Assembly (NCBI GenBank): GCA_022823725.1
Contig: JAJEHL010000011.1
Location: 222,259-286,258, forward strand
DNA length: 64,000 bases
Reading direction: 5' to 3'
Origin: Candidatus Latescibacterota bacterium
GTDB taxonomy: Bacteria; Latescibacterota; UBA2968
A model generated the notes under the pieces. It was not told where the DNA came from. It was given only the letters and a program-made list of their open reading frames with translations, and searched no databases. Shown here in pieces: positions 36,113-45,252 of this stretch; positions within the stretch are counted from its first letter, which is position 1, and each line of letters opens with the position of its first letter. A program made the translations under genes and the position numbers.

Positions 36113-37135
36113 CTATTTATCCATATCTGCGTCTGCTTCTGTGAGAACGCGAACAACCTCGCGGAGCTTATCCTTATTCTTAATCGTCGAACGCAACGCA
36201 GTCATAAGCGGCGTATGTCCCCTGTCATCTCGCAAATCGACTTTCGCGCCGTGATCGAGAAGTAGGGAAACGATCTCCACAAAACCCGCTCTTGCTGCAC
36301 AATGCAACGCAGTCTGTCCCTTGTAATTGCGCGCATTCACATCTGCGCCACGCGCGATCAAATCCCGGATGCGATCAACACTGCCGCCGCGATCCCCGCG
36401 GGCCTGAAAAACAATCGGCGGCCAGCCATCCTCTGCGCGATTCGGATCGCAATCCACTCCGCGGCTTGAAAGCAGGGCAATAATGTCGGGGTTGGTAAGA
36501 CCGGAACGAGGCAATTCAGCGGTCGCTGGATCGAGACCCGCATCAAGCAGCACCTTCAAAATATCCGCCCGATCGCGCCAGATACAGAACCGCACCAGCC
36601 GGTTGCTATAGGGGCGCGGATCTGCACCCCGCTCAAGCAGCAAACGAACAATATCCAGATAACCAGCACCAACCGCGTAATGCAACACCGTAGCGCGGAC
36701 ATTCGTATCGTACTGCACCCGCTCCACAGTGGCGAGACCCGGATCGCGGCGCAAACACGCGGCAACTGCATCCCCATCGCCCAGATACGCAAACGTATAG
36801 ATATCGGTACTGGCCCCTCTTGCCCACAACACATCGGCAACCGCGTCGTGATTCTTAAACCGCGCCGCGCAATAGGGCGAAATATCCACCAGCAACGGCG
36901 TAAAATGACAGCCCCACGCATGGACATCCGCACCCTGGTCGAGCAACCATTCAACCATCGCCAACCGCCCCCGGTACGCCGCTTCCCAGAGCATCGTCCG
37001 CCCGTGCGACCCAACGCGCAACAACCAGTCCGGCCTCTCTGCCAGCACCGTCTGCACAGTCTCCAAATCCCCACGACCAGCAGCCGCAACACCGACCTTC
37101 AAAAAATCACTAACCTTACCCGTAAGTAATGACAT
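36113..37135 (-). CDS. Ankyrin-repeat protein
   Basis: The 340-aa protein consists almost wholly of ankyrin repeats. Clear units include GRTMLWEAAYRGRLAMVEWL, TVLHYAVGAGYLDIVRLLLE, GQTALHCAARAGFVEIVSLL and GHTPLMTALRSTI, with degenerate units between. No signal peptide or catalytic domain. Such proteins bind partners. It sits between McrB and an OLD-like nuclease on the same strand, but a function there is inference. Confidence 0.9.
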   Translation of the reverse strand: MSLLTGKVSDFLKVGVAAAGRGDLETVQTVLAERPDWLLRVGSHGRTMLWEAAYRGRLAMVEWLLDQGADVHAWGCHFTPLLVDISPYCAARFKNHDAVADVLWARGASTDIYTFAYLGDGDAVAACLRRDPGLATVERVQYDTNVRATVLHYAVGAGYLDIVRLLLERGADPRPYSNRLVRFCIWRDRADILKVLLDAGLDPATAELPRSGLTNPDIIALLSSRGVDCDPNRAEDGWPPIVFQARGDRGGSVDRIRDLIARGADVNARNYKGQTALHCAARAGFVEIVSLLLDHGAKVDLRDDRGHTPLMTALRSTIKNKDKLREVVRVLTEADADMDK

Positions 37136-37183
37136 AGGTTTTTTCGCTCTAAGCTTCGCATAAGAGGTTCCAGATGCACTTGG

Positions 37184-38920
37184 CTATGTGGTTTCCTCAT
37201 TGGGAGACTCTACTTTTTTTGCTACCTCTAAGATGGCATCCAGCACTGTGGATATCTCGGGATCAATCAAGTCTTTTGGTACATATCGGACAAGGGTGTG
37301 GTAATTCGTCTTTCGCATGAGATTGGGCATATTGAGTTTTTGGAAAAAAGTCTCAAATAAGGGATCAAGAAAATCATCACTGACCTTTGTATTTGGATCC
37401 CAAGGTGATCCTTTGCCAAGAGTTTTCAGGGCCTGCTCAATTTCGGCAATGGTTTCTTCCATCTTTTTCTTCCAACTATACGCAAACAGAGTACCTTCTT
37501 GTTGTTCACCCATATCTTCCGCCCATGCCATGAGCACTTCTTTTTGACACAGGTAATTTTCTATTTCGCACTTTTTCCACATATACTCTCGCAGTTCAGG
37601 ACGGTCCTGAAGTTCCTGAGCTATTTGGTCGAAAAGCGCAAACCCGATCAAATCTCGTTTTGCCTCCCGCAATCCATAGAAACGTTCACGCGCTTTTCCC
37701 GGTTGATTGTCAACATATATCACAAAAGGCCGTTCCAGTACATCTTGTGCTGGATGATTGAGTTTCTTAGCAAAGGCCTGCAAAATGGCGAGATCCGTCG
37801 AACCTTCAAGGTAGAGCACCCAGCCTTTTTGTTCTGCCTGATAGTATTGCTCGAAACCAATAGATTTGAGAGATTTTAGAAGCTGACTTCCGCGGTCATC
37901 AATTCGATGCGGCTTCCCTAAAAATGCAACAACAACGTCGCGATCAGCAGCCTCATTCAGAATGACTTCAGAATGGCTGGCAGCAATAATCTGGCTATTC
38001 TGTTGAGTAGCTAACTCAGTGAGGGTCTGGTAGATTTGTCGTTGCCTTAGAATCTCGAGGTGTGCATCTGGTTCATCAAGAAGGAGCACGGTCTCAGGAT
38101 GTGATGCGAGATAGGAAAAGAGAAGCAGGGTTTGCTGGAGACCCCGCCCTGATGATGAGAGATCCAGACGACTCTTAGAGCGATCCCTATAGGTCATCTC
38201 AATCTCGCCGCGTTCTGGAATGTAAATTGGAGTATCGAGATCAACCCCAAATAGGTCATGGATTTTTTTGCAGATCGTTACCCAAATTTCCTCTTCTTGT
38301 TCTCCGCTCACAAGTTGGTAGCAAAGATTACGGAGGACCTCAGCGGTACGACCTTCTCCAATGCGGACATTGATAGCACCGGGATCAAGCCTTGTTTCGT
38401 TTGCCGTAAGTCCCGACATTGGTGGCAGAAACGCGACACGGAGATTTTCTACTCCCTTGGGTATTGGCATGCGCTCCGGGTTATTTCCTTCGGCCAAACG
38501 AAGCGGACGGCAGTAAAAAGACTCTTGGTTCGCATAATCGAACTCAAGTCCAGATTTCCAGACCTCTCCCTGAGTCACGCCTTCCACAAGAATTTCTATC
38601 CTAATATTCTGAGTTTGCTGTCGGCCCTCAATTTTCCGAACATCGCGAACATGCAAATTTCGCCAGAGCAAATTCGCATGTGAAACGGGAATAGAGATCA
38701 GGTCCCGCCGATTGATGGCTACCCCTGGTCGCTGCTCGGGTTTCGTTTTGTCTTTATACCTTTCATTCCAACGTTTGAGGCCTATATCCCAAAGAGCAAG
38801 GCTCTGAAGCGCGGCCGTTTTACCAGAGTTGTTTGGCCCGATGAAAACAACAGGGTTGCCAAGCTCTATCTCAACATCCTCAAACCGTTTGAATTTCCTA
38901 CAGATCAATTTAGTTAGCAT
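37184..38920 (-). CDS. OLD-like ABC ATPase fused to TOPRIM nuclease domain
   Basis: The 578-aa protein starts at 38920, with AAAGGGAC upstream. Walker A GPNNSGKT is at residues 28-35, an ABC-type signature LSSSGRG near 255 and Walker B LLLDEPDAHLE near 283. A TOPRIM-like domain follows with the Glu in YLEGSTD (about 373) and an acidic FALFDQ later. This is the layout of OLD-family nucleases and of GajA of Gabija. No UvrD-like GajB helicase is adjacent, so stand-alone OLD (class 1) is the better call. Likely a phage-defence ATPase-nuclease. It begins 29 bases after the propeller gene. Confidence 0.88.
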   Translation of the reverse strand: MLTKLICRKFKRFEDVEIELGNPVVFIGPNNSGKTAALQSLALWDIGLKRWNERYKDKTKPEQRPGVAINRRDLISIPVSHANLLWRNLHVRDVRKIEGRQQTQNIRIEILVEGVTQGEVWKSGLEFDYANQESFYCRPLRLAEGNNPERMPIPKGVENLRVAFLPPMSGLTANETRLDPGAINVRIGEGRTAEVLRNLCYQLVSGEQEEEIWVTICKKIHDLFGVDLDTPIYIPERGEIEMTYRDRSKSRLDLSSSGRGLQQTLLLFSYLASHPETVLLLDEPDAHLEILRQRQIYQTLTELATQQNSQIIAASHSEVILNEAADRDVVVAFLGKPHRIDDRGSQLLKSLKSIGFEQYYQAEQKGWVLYLEGSTDLAILQAFAKKLNHPAQDVLERPFVIYVDNQPGKARERFYGLREAKRDLIGFALFDQIAQELQDRPELREYMWKKCEIENYLCQKEVLMAWAEDMGEQQEGTLFAYSWKKKMEETIAEIEQALKTLGKGSPWDPNTKVSDDFLDPLFETFFQKLNMPNLMRKTNYHTLVRYVPKDLIDPEISTVLDAILEVAKKVESPNEETT

Positions 38921-38949
38921 AGGTTTGTCCCTTTGTGTAAGAAATAGAC

Positions 38950-40218
38950 TCACTCCCCAATAACCGTATCCACATGCGCGCGGTAAATCCAGGCAGTATC
39001 GTGAGCATCGAGGAAATTTGCATCAAAACCGCCAAAGTAGAGAAATTGTCCCGCATCCTCCAAAAAAGGCGACAACGCAATCGCGCGTATCGCCACCAGA
39101 AACGGATCGCCGGGTTTCCATTCCCCATTCACCTCCTTGACCCAGTAGCTCAAATCGGGATAACGGATCAAATAAGCCGCGCCCGGATACCACTCCCCAA
39201 AAGTCTGTCCGCCATTCACCTTTGACTGAACACCCATCAAATGAACGGTCTGCCCCGTCGCAGGATCGGTAACAGGCACCATATCGCTGTACGCCGCAAT
39301 AATACTTCTGCCTCTAATAGAACGCCGCCACGCCTTATTGAGCAACGCATCGATCCTCAACTCAACCGTCGCTGCATAATCCGCCTCTGGATCCATGCGA
39401 ATAATGCGATCTGTGTGAGAAAACAAAAGAGACTCCCCTTCACCTGCTGGAGAAGGAACCACCGTCAGACCGCGGATACCAGCCTGTTCAAAACTATACG
39501 GCGTATCATCCGTGTACACCTCTTCCCATGTGGGCACCTGCCCATCCACGCGGCGATAAACCGATGTCCCAACCGAAGCGTACAAAACGCCATTTGCCTC
39601 TGCAAAAGACATAGGGCGCGCCTGAATCGGCCCAAACTCGGACGCCTCATCCCATCGAATCTTCCCCAACTGAGCCGGATCATACACCCCCGAATAAATC
39701 CCCAACTGCCCCGCAGAAACAAAAATGCGATCCACCCCCGTCACGCCATCGCGATGAACAAAAAACGCACGCACCATGCGCCGATATCCCCTGCCGGACT
39801 GAAGCGTAGTCCTCACCCACGAACCACTCTCATCGTCTCGCGTAAAAATATTCGACTCACCCATCCCGCGAACGTCCCTGCGCCGGTCGGAACCAGCCAG
39901 CAAAAGATTTACCTTCTCGGACAGGGAATTGCCCGAATCATCCGTCTCAAAAACCGCCGACTTCAGCGCAGTAACCCGAAGATGCGACGCCCCCAGACTA
40001 TGGTCTATACGCCACTCGTCACCCGGTGAATCAATCGCCAGAACCTGCGCATAGGGTATCGCGGTATAAGGATGATCCATCCAATAGCCATTTCCGGCAT
40101 AAAGCCGCCCCTTATGCGCCTCGATATGCACAATCTCCGTACCCCTCGCAAGAGGATCTGCAGAACCAATGCGACCCGCCAAAAAATTGCACATCCAGGA
40201 CTGCGTATCTCTATTCAT
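38950..40218 (-). CDS. Predicted beta-propeller-like protein of unknown function
   Basis: The 422-aa protein starts at the ATG 40218 (a GTG three bases earlier is possible). It is rich in beta-type segments with repeated GR-x-x-x-x-G, LYASVG, LYFGG and LLFSHTD patterns, as in propeller proteins that read out sensor-like blades. There is no signal peptide, metal site or family signature I recognise. It precedes the OLD-like gene by 29 bases and may be only fortuitously linked to it. Confidence 0.6.
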   Translation of the reverse strand: MNRDTQSWMCNFLAGRIGSADPLARGTEIVHIEAHKGRLYAGNGYWMDHPYTAIPYAQVLAIDSPGDEWRIDHSLGASHLRVTALKSAVFETDDSGNSLSEKVNLLLAGSDRRRDVRGMGESNIFTRDDESGSWVRTTLQSGRGYRRMVRAFFVHRDGVTGVDRIFVSAGQLGIYSGVYDPAQLGKIRWDEASEFGPIQARPMSFAEANGVLYASVGTSVYRRVDGQVPTWEEVYTDDTPYSFEQAGIRGLTVVPSPAGEGESLLFSHTDRIIRMDPEADYAATVELRIDALLNKAWRRSIRGRSIIAAYSDMVPVTDPATGQTVHLMGVQSKVNGGQTFGEWYPGAAYLIRYPDLSYWVKEVNGEWKPGDPFLVAIRAIALSPFLEDAGQFLYFGGFDANFLDAHDTAWIYRAHVDTVIGE

Positions 40219-40227
40219 CACCCGTCT

Positions 40228-40473
40228 CTACTCGATATGCAAGCGATAGTGTCTGGGGCCAATTTTTTCTAATCGGCCGTCTTCCAACCACTGCGCCCGA
40301 CGTTTCAACGCCAACTGAATCAAACCCCGCCGTGCATCCGCATCTCGAGGACGACGACGGGGCAGGCGCTGGCGTCGCTGCGTACGTTGCTCGAGTTGAT
40401 AGCGTCGCGCACGCGGTCGTATCTCTCGAACGTGTTGATCAAAATTTACAGTTTTCAATTTTGTTTTTCGCAT
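40228..40473 (-). CDS. Small Arg-rich hypothetical protein
   Basis: The 81-aa protein has extreme Arg content in the middle and a C-terminus ALKRRAQWLEDGRLEKIGPRHYRLHIE that resembles a small nucleic-acid-binding or winged-helix tail. An AAAGGG purine stretch precedes the ATG. It ends 9 bases before the propeller gene start. It could be spurious; composition favours a basic nucleic-acid-binding protein if real. Confidence 0.4.
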   Translation of the reverse strand: MRKTKLKTVNFDQHVREIRPRARRYQLEQRTQRRQRLPRRRPRDADARRGLIQLALKRRAQWLEDGRLEKIGPRHYRLHIE

Positions 40474-40527
40474 ACGGATAAACCCTTTGCTTTGTTATTT
40501 TTTTTACCATATCCTCACCGCGAACCA

Positions 40528-41103
40528 TCACTTCACCGGTATGGGATTCACAGAAAGGGACAGCGCGCGGTCGCGCTCGCTGTGATAAACATCCTGAGAC
40601 AAAAAACCGCGCGTGAACAAATCGGACAGGAGCGCATCCCGTCGCTTCAGAGCCTCAATCGGATCATTCACCGGAACATCCGCACCCTGCGCGAGATCGC
40701 ACAGCAGCAAAACTTCGCCAGCCGTGAGTTTGGAATGGTGAATATCAAAATGATATAGCGCAGCCCGCTCGAGACCGCGCACAGGACCAAACGCCGCGTA
40801 ATGCAAAAATGCGGCAACGCGCTTCTCCTGTGGTGTGTACGCAAAAAAAAGTGCAAAAACCAAACGGCGAATCGGCTGTTCGGACGCAAGAGCTTCAGAA
40901 AGCGTCCACTCTATATCTGATACATCCGACCGCGTGTAATACGCCGTAACCAAATCGGGTATATCATCGGCATAATGCGAAGTTGGCGGCACATTGAGAG
41001 CGCGGTAAAAATCATCTCGGTAATCCAGGAAAACTACAAAAACGCAGATCCCCAAAACGATTGTAGCAATTAGGATAAAAATATATCGCGCCTTGAAAGT
41101 CAC
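40528..41103 (-). CDS. Membrane-anchored protein resembling a truncated GT51 transglycosylase
   Basis: The protein is 191 aa from a GTG at 41103, with GGAGG four bases upstream. A GTG at 41118 overlapping the phosphoesterase stop is the alternative. One N-terminal membrane helix (about 5-25) is followed by an extracytoplasmic region. The sequence LERAALYHFDIHHSKLTAGEVLLLCDLAQG and the Asn-Pro-like spacing to RRDALLSDLFTRGFLS follow the second half of class A PBP transglycosylase (GT51) domains. The first half with the catalytic Glu motif is not recognisable. It may therefore be a non-catalytic glycan-strand-binding relative. Confidence 0.55.
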   Translation of the reverse strand: MTFKARYIFILIATIVLGICVFVVFLDYRDDFYRALNVPPTSHYADDIPDLVTAYYTRSDVSDIEWTLSEALASEQPIRRLVFALFFAYTPQEKRVAAFLHYAAFGPVRGLERAALYHFDIHHSKLTAGEVLLLCDLAQGADVPVNDPIEALKRRDALLSDLFTRGFLSQDVYHSERDRALSLSVNPIPVK

Positions 41104-41114
41104 ACAACCTCCAC

Positions 41115-41828
41115 TCACAGATTATATTCAGTCTGCGTAACATTCGCATCCGTAATCTCGTACACGCGAAAGGGATGGGGTGGCTCTCGAAAAGCACGCG
41201 CCGTCGCAAAAGATATATGGCCTTCTGCCATAAGATCCTCTCCCTCGTGATAATGCCCACTAAGCACGAGTTTGCGGCGCGAATCCGCGAGCAATGCAGC
41301 TTTCAACTCCGCCGCATCGCCATAATTAAATGGATATCCTCCGCTATGCTCGGGAAATATCATATAGTGTTGCAAATGAATTTGCGGACGCGGATCATCA
41401 TCTGCCAACACAGAGTAAAACCGCGCGCGTTCCGCCCCAACGCGCTGCGGCACATGATGATCCCCCTCCTCATCAAAAAAAATAACCACGCGAAAATCCT
41501 GCACATCAAAATCAAAAGGCTGATCGGAAAAAACGCGGCGAAAAGACGTGGGATGATCGTGATTGCCAGGCACATACGCAACAGGACAAGAAAGACTGTC
41601 AAAACATTCGCGCACGAGATGGAGATCTTTCTCCCCCAGCGCAACCGTATCGGGATCGTCCAATGCATCGAGCGGATAATCGACCAGATCACCCGTAATA
41701 GCGACCAGATCGGGAGAATGCGCGGTCATAAGACGCGCACCTTCGGCTATGAGATCAGGCCCGCACCTGATATTCTCGCCAGCGAGATGGTGGCGAAGAT
41801 GGAAATCGGAAATATGTGCGATTTTCAT
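41115..41828 (-). CDS. Calcineurin-like metallophosphoesterase
   Basis: The 237-aa protein shows the full motif series: D-F-H (ISDFHLRHH), G-D-L-V-D, G-N-H-D-H, a late LSGHYHEGED. These residues bind two metal ions. It is cytoplasmic, with no signal peptide. The substrate class (cyclic nucleotides, lipids or phosphoproteins) is not visible. The stop overlaps a possible GTG start of the downstream GT51-like gene. Confidence 0.92.
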   Translation of the reverse strand: MKIAHISDFHLRHHLAGENIRCGPDLIAEGARLMTAHSPDLVAITGDLVDYPLDALDDPDTVALGEKDLHLVRECFDSLSCPVAYVPGNHDHPTSFRRVFSDQPFDFDVQDFRVVIFFDEEGDHHVPQRVGAERARFYSVLADDDPRPQIHLQHYMIFPEHSGGYPFNYGDAAELKAALLADSRRKLVLSGHYHEGEDLMAEGHISFATARAFREPPHPFRVYEITDANVTQTEYNL

Positions 41829-41986
41829 AAATCAGCCCTCAGTTATCCGTTGTCAATTCCAAGATACACAGAACAAGGAATGCGGTAAAGATTAGTTTCT
41901 CTCCCTTTTTCCCACTGGATTTGCATGTCCTGTTTGCCTATATTGCCACCGTCTGTCAACACTTCAATTTTTCTCAGGAGGTCATA

Positions 41987-42424
41987 ATGCTCGATGTTGG
42001 CGATACTGCGCCTGATTTTCTGGTCAAAGACCACACAGGCAGTGAAGTAAAACTCAGTGATTATCGCGGCAAGACCGTCGTACTCTGGTTTTATCCCAGA
42101 GCAAGCACGGGTGGCTGAACGGCTGAAGGTATAGGATTCCAGGAGCGAATCCAGGACTATGCAGCTAAAAATGTGCAAATTCTTGGCGTGAGCACAGACA
42201 GCGTTGCCGCCAACGCCAAATTTGCAAAAACACAGGAATTTGAATATCCTCTGTTGTGCGACACAGAACGCGAAATCTGTTTATCTTATGGGGCTTGTCA
42301 ATCGGCATCGGATCGCGCAGCCAAACGCATGACATACCTCATTGCACCCGATGGGACAATCGCGCAAATCCACACCAACGTGGATGCGCGAAAACATCCC
42401 GAGGCATTATTGCCCTCAATATAG
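41987..42424 (+). CDS. Selenocysteine-containing peroxiredoxin (BCP/PrxQ type)
   Basis: The 145-aa protein (ATG at 41987, AGGAGGT 5 bases upstream) reads AGDT-like start MLDVGDTAPDF, YRGKTVVLWFYPRAST and then an in-frame UGA at 42116-42118, codon 44. The frame continues for 102 more codons of clear peroxiredoxin sequence (TAEGIGFQER, ILGVSTDS, FPLL-like region, YLIAPDGTI). The UGA stands where BCP/PrxQ enzymes have the peroxidatic Cys of T-P-G-C-T, so it is read as selenocysteine: T-G-G-U-T. The resolving Cys usually 5 residues later is absent. A hairpin with a GGAG loop follows, as expected for a bacterial SECIS. It reduces peroxides using thiol donors. Confidence 0.9.
42134..42152 (+). promoter_or_regulatory. 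Bacterial SECIS-like hairpin
   Basis: GGATTC (42134-42139) pairs with GAATCC (42147-42152) around the loop CAGGAGC. The stem begins 15 bases after the UGA codon, and the GG of the loop lies 26 bases from the U of the UGA, inside the range for SelB-bound bSECIS elements in coding sequence. Confidence 0.7.
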
Positions 42425-42492
42425 GGATGCATCGACTCGCGGCAGACGGATTGTATTCGTCTGCCGTTTTACTTGACGCGCACAAATCGTCT

Positions 42493-44451
42493 ATGAATAT
42501 CTTACCCAAAGAAAACGAAATCGCTTTGTTCCGCTACAGAAATCGGCTCATGGCGGGTGTGTGTGTCAACATCTCACATACCAGAGCCAGATTTGCGGTC
42601 TCGGCGCGTACGTCTCACAATGTGCCCCTCGAAAATATTCTTCAAACAACCGGACACATCGGAAATGACAAATCCGCTGGCGTGGCGTGGCTCAACCGTG
42701 CAGAAACCACAAGCGCCGACATTGACCTCTGCGACCTGTGGGAACTCGTCGTAGAAGAAAATGAAATCTGGCACTTGAACGAACTGGCCGAACTGTATTA
42801 CAATCAAATGCCGACATCGGAACAAATGTCGGCATTTTTAGTCGCACTGGAAACAAGTATCCACTTTGATGCCGAAGGCCGGGGATTTCGCGCGGTTGAT
42901 CGGTCAGAGGTCAGCCACAGACAGGAAGTGGTCGCCCGTGGCAAAGAGCGCGAAGCGGAACGAGAGGCATTTTTGAAATGGCTCCAATATAAGGGCACCG
43001 GCAAAGACGACTGGATCGACCGGCTAAAAGACGTCGCAATATACGGCGACCAGAGCAAACATGCACACGATCTGAAACGCATGGCTGGCGAGACCATCTC
43101 TGCGCGCAAAGCCTTTGATCGCTTAGTTGCCGAAGGCGTATGGGACCAGCATGCCTTTGTCGAATTGATGCGCGAAGATATACCCCTGAATTTTCCCGAC
43201 CTGTTGATCAAAGAAGCAGACGAGATCCAGACAATGTACAACGGATCGCAACTTGCGCACCGCCAGGACCTGACATATCTGGATACCGTAACCATTGACG
43301 ACGCATCGACAACAGACATGGACGATGCAGTATCGGTCCAATTTCGAGAAGACGGCAGCTATCAAGTTGGCGTGCATATCACCGATGTCTCCACACTGAT
43401 CCCCGCGCATTCATCTCTCGATGAAGAAGCCAGAAACCGCGGTGCAAGTCTATACTTGCCAGAAGCAAAATATCCCATGTTGCCGCCCGTCTTATCGGAA
43501 AACCTGGGCAGTCTTATCCCGCATGAAAATCGGTTGACCGTCAGCCTCCTGTGGGATGTGGGACCAGATGGCGTAATGGAAACGCCGACCTGGACACTTT
43601 CCGTCATCCGGTGTTGCGAAAAACTGAGTTATGACGAAGCAGACGCAATACTCGACGACATAACACACCCCCAGCACGCGATGTTATCAGCCCTATTTGA
43701 CGCGGCAGAAACACTTTTGATACACCGCGTAGAAGCCGGTGCTGTGGCAGTTGACCAAATTGATCGCCGCGTGAATGTCTCGGCAGAAGGAACCGTGAAC
43801 ATCGAAATAAAAAAACGCGACTCCAGGGCTGATTTGCTGGTCAGCGAACTGATGGTCAAAGCCAATGTCGAAGCCGCCAAATTGTGTGTTAAACAAAACG
43901 CGCCTGCGATCTTTCGCGTACAGGACGCGCCCGACCTCTCCGATTTAGAACCCACGGACATCGAGCAATTGCACCGGTATCGCGTATTGACGCGCATGCG
44001 CGCAGCGGCAATCTCACTACAACCCGGCCTGCACGGTGGCCTGGGGGTAGAACCCTATTGCCAGACCACATCTCCCTTGAGGCGATTTCTGGACCTGATA
44101 TCACAGCGGCAACTCGTCGCCATCATCGACAATAAACCCTTGCCCTATTCTCTGGACGACTTGACAGAACTCTGTCCCTACGTCGAAGAACGCCTCCGCC
44201 TGATCAATCGCCTGGAACAGCGACGAGAGCGCTACTGGATATTCCACCATCTGTCGCAACACAGAGGACTGGTATTTGACGCACTCGTACTAAATATCTG
44301 GGATCAGCGCGCCCGGATCGAAATCCTGGATTACGCTTTGCAAGTTGACATACGCCTATCCGGACAAATCAGCGCGGGTGAACGCATAAGCGTACGCCTG
44401 ACGCGGATAGATCCCTGGGCAGATGATATTCAATTTGTAATGGAAACGTGA
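42493..44451 (+). CDS. RNase II/R-family 3'-5' exoribonuclease (RNB domain)
   Basis: The protein is 652 aa from the ATG at 42493; an ATG at 42427 is possible and the longer reading overlaps the peroxiredoxin gene. The RNB catalytic motif D-D-A-S-T-T-D-M-D-D is near residue 269, followed by YQVGVHITDVSTLIP and LPEAKYPMLPPVLSENLGSL, the standard RNB signature. RFLDLISQRQL near the C-terminus is also typical. The C-terminal S1-like part is short. It degrades structured or unstructured RNA. The following HhH gene starts 12 bases later. Confidence 0.9.
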   Translation: MNILPKENEIALFRYRNRLMAGVCVNISHTRARFAVSARTSHNVPLENILQTTGHIGNDKSAGVAWLNRAETTSADIDLCDLWELVVEENEIWHLNELAELYYNQMPTSEQMSAFLVALETSIHFDAEGRGFRAVDRSEVSHRQEVVARGKEREAEREAFLKWLQYKGTGKDDWIDRLKDVAIYGDQSKHAHDLKRMAGETISARKAFDRLVAEGVWDQHAFVELMREDIPLNFPDLLIKEADEIQTMYNGSQLAHRQDLTYLDTVTIDDASTTDMDDAVSVQFREDGSYQVGVHITDVSTLIPAHSSLDEEARNRGASLYLPEAKYPMLPPVLSENLGSLIPHENRLTVSLLWDVGPDGVMETPTWTLSVIRCCEKLSYDEADAILDDITHPQHAMLSALFDAAETLLIHRVEAGAVAVDQIDRRVNVSAEGTVNIEIKKRDSRADLLVSELMVKANVEAAKLCVKQNAPAIFRVQDAPDLSDLEPTDIEQLHRYRVLTRMRAAAISLQPGLHGGLGVEPYCQTTSPLRRFLDLISQRQLVAIIDNKPLPYSLDDLTELCPYVEERLRLINRLEQRRERYWIFHHLSQHRGLVFDALVLNIWDQRARIEILDYALQVDIRLSGQISAGERISVRLTRIDPWADDIQFVMET

Positions 44452-44463
44452 AAAGGAAATATC

Positions 44464-45252
44464 ATGATTAAGCAGGTATTGGATCAAATCAAGCAAACCT
44501 TGAGAGAACATGGAGTGGACTATCAAAAACTCATTGACGATTTCGGTCAAGTTGATGCCTGTGAAAGCAGGTCGCGGGGAAAATCGTTTGGTTTAAGTGA
44601 GCATGTAAAAGGATTGATATATGCTCAATTGAGCAATCAAAGACCGTGGAAACAAATCGCTAAGCATCGTACAGAAATAGATAAGATATTCAGCTATTAC
44701 AACGCTGAAGTATTAAAACAGGAAGATCCTGAAAAATTGACGGCAAAGATTAAGGAGATCAAATGTGGTAACATAAAAATCTCTCAACAAATGGATAATC
44801 TTCGCGTCAATATTGAGTTATTGGAAAAAATATCTCTCGAGTACGGTAGCGTAGATTCTTTCGTAGAATCTAAAGAGCCAGAAAAAATTGCAAAAGAATT
44901 AGACTCAGGGACAAATTACAAACTCAAGGAAATAGGTTTTGTGCTTGCAATGGAGTATCTAAAAAATGTTGGTATTGAGGTAATAAAACCAGACATGCAT
45001 ATCTGTAGAATTATTGGCCCCGAACGGTTGGGACTGATTGAAAGAGAGCCTTCACCTGAAGATGTATATTTATGTCTTGTACAGCTAGAGAAGAAGACAA
45101 ACCATAGCGCGGTATTTATCGACAATCTTTTGTGGATTTTTGCCGCCCAAGACTATGGCAATATATGTTCGAAAAATCCGAAATGTAGCGAATGTCGCGT
45201 TAGGTTATGTGCAATGCATCCTTCTAAAAGCGAAAGAGATACAACAGTATGA
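44464..45252 (+). CDS. HhH-GPD DNA glycosylase-like protein with possible [4Fe-4S] cluster
   Basis: The 262-aa protein has the late KPDMHICRIIG segment that corresponds to the catalytic Asp region (V-D-T-H-V) of endonuclease III/MutY-type enzymes. Four C-terminal cysteines (CSKNPKCSECRVRLC, C-x5-C-x2-C-x5-C) resemble the iron-sulfur loop of that superfamily. The helix-hairpin-helix is not crisp. The gene is visibly more AT-rich than both neighbours, suggesting transfer. Its stop overlaps the next start (ATGA). Confidence 0.7.
   Translation: MIKQVLDQIKQTLREHGVDYQKLIDDFGQVDACESRSRGKSFGLSEHVKGLIYAQLSNQRPWKQIAKHRTEIDKIFSYYNAEVLKQEDPEKLTAKIKEIKCGNIKISQQMDNLRVNIELLEKISLEYGSVDSFVESKEPEKIAKELDSGTNYKLKEIGFVLAMEYLKNVGIEVIKPDMHICRIIGPERLGLIEREPSPEDVYLCLVQLEKKTNHSAVFIDNLLWIFAAQDYGNICSKNPKCSECRVRLCAMHPSKSERDTTV

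Noticed and set aside
37184..38920. Gabija GajA
   Set aside because: The ATPase-TOPRIM layout fits, but there is no UvrD-like GajB gene next to it.
42116..42118. UGA in the peroxiredoxin as a simple nonsense mutation (pseudogene)
   Set aside because: It falls exactly on the peroxidatic Cys position, the downstream frame is undamaged for 102 codons and a SECIS-like hairpin follows.
41843..42178. Minus-strand 111-codon frame over the peroxiredoxin start
   Set aside because: The peroxiredoxin on the plus strand has a strong ribosome site and conserved sequence on both sides of the UGA.
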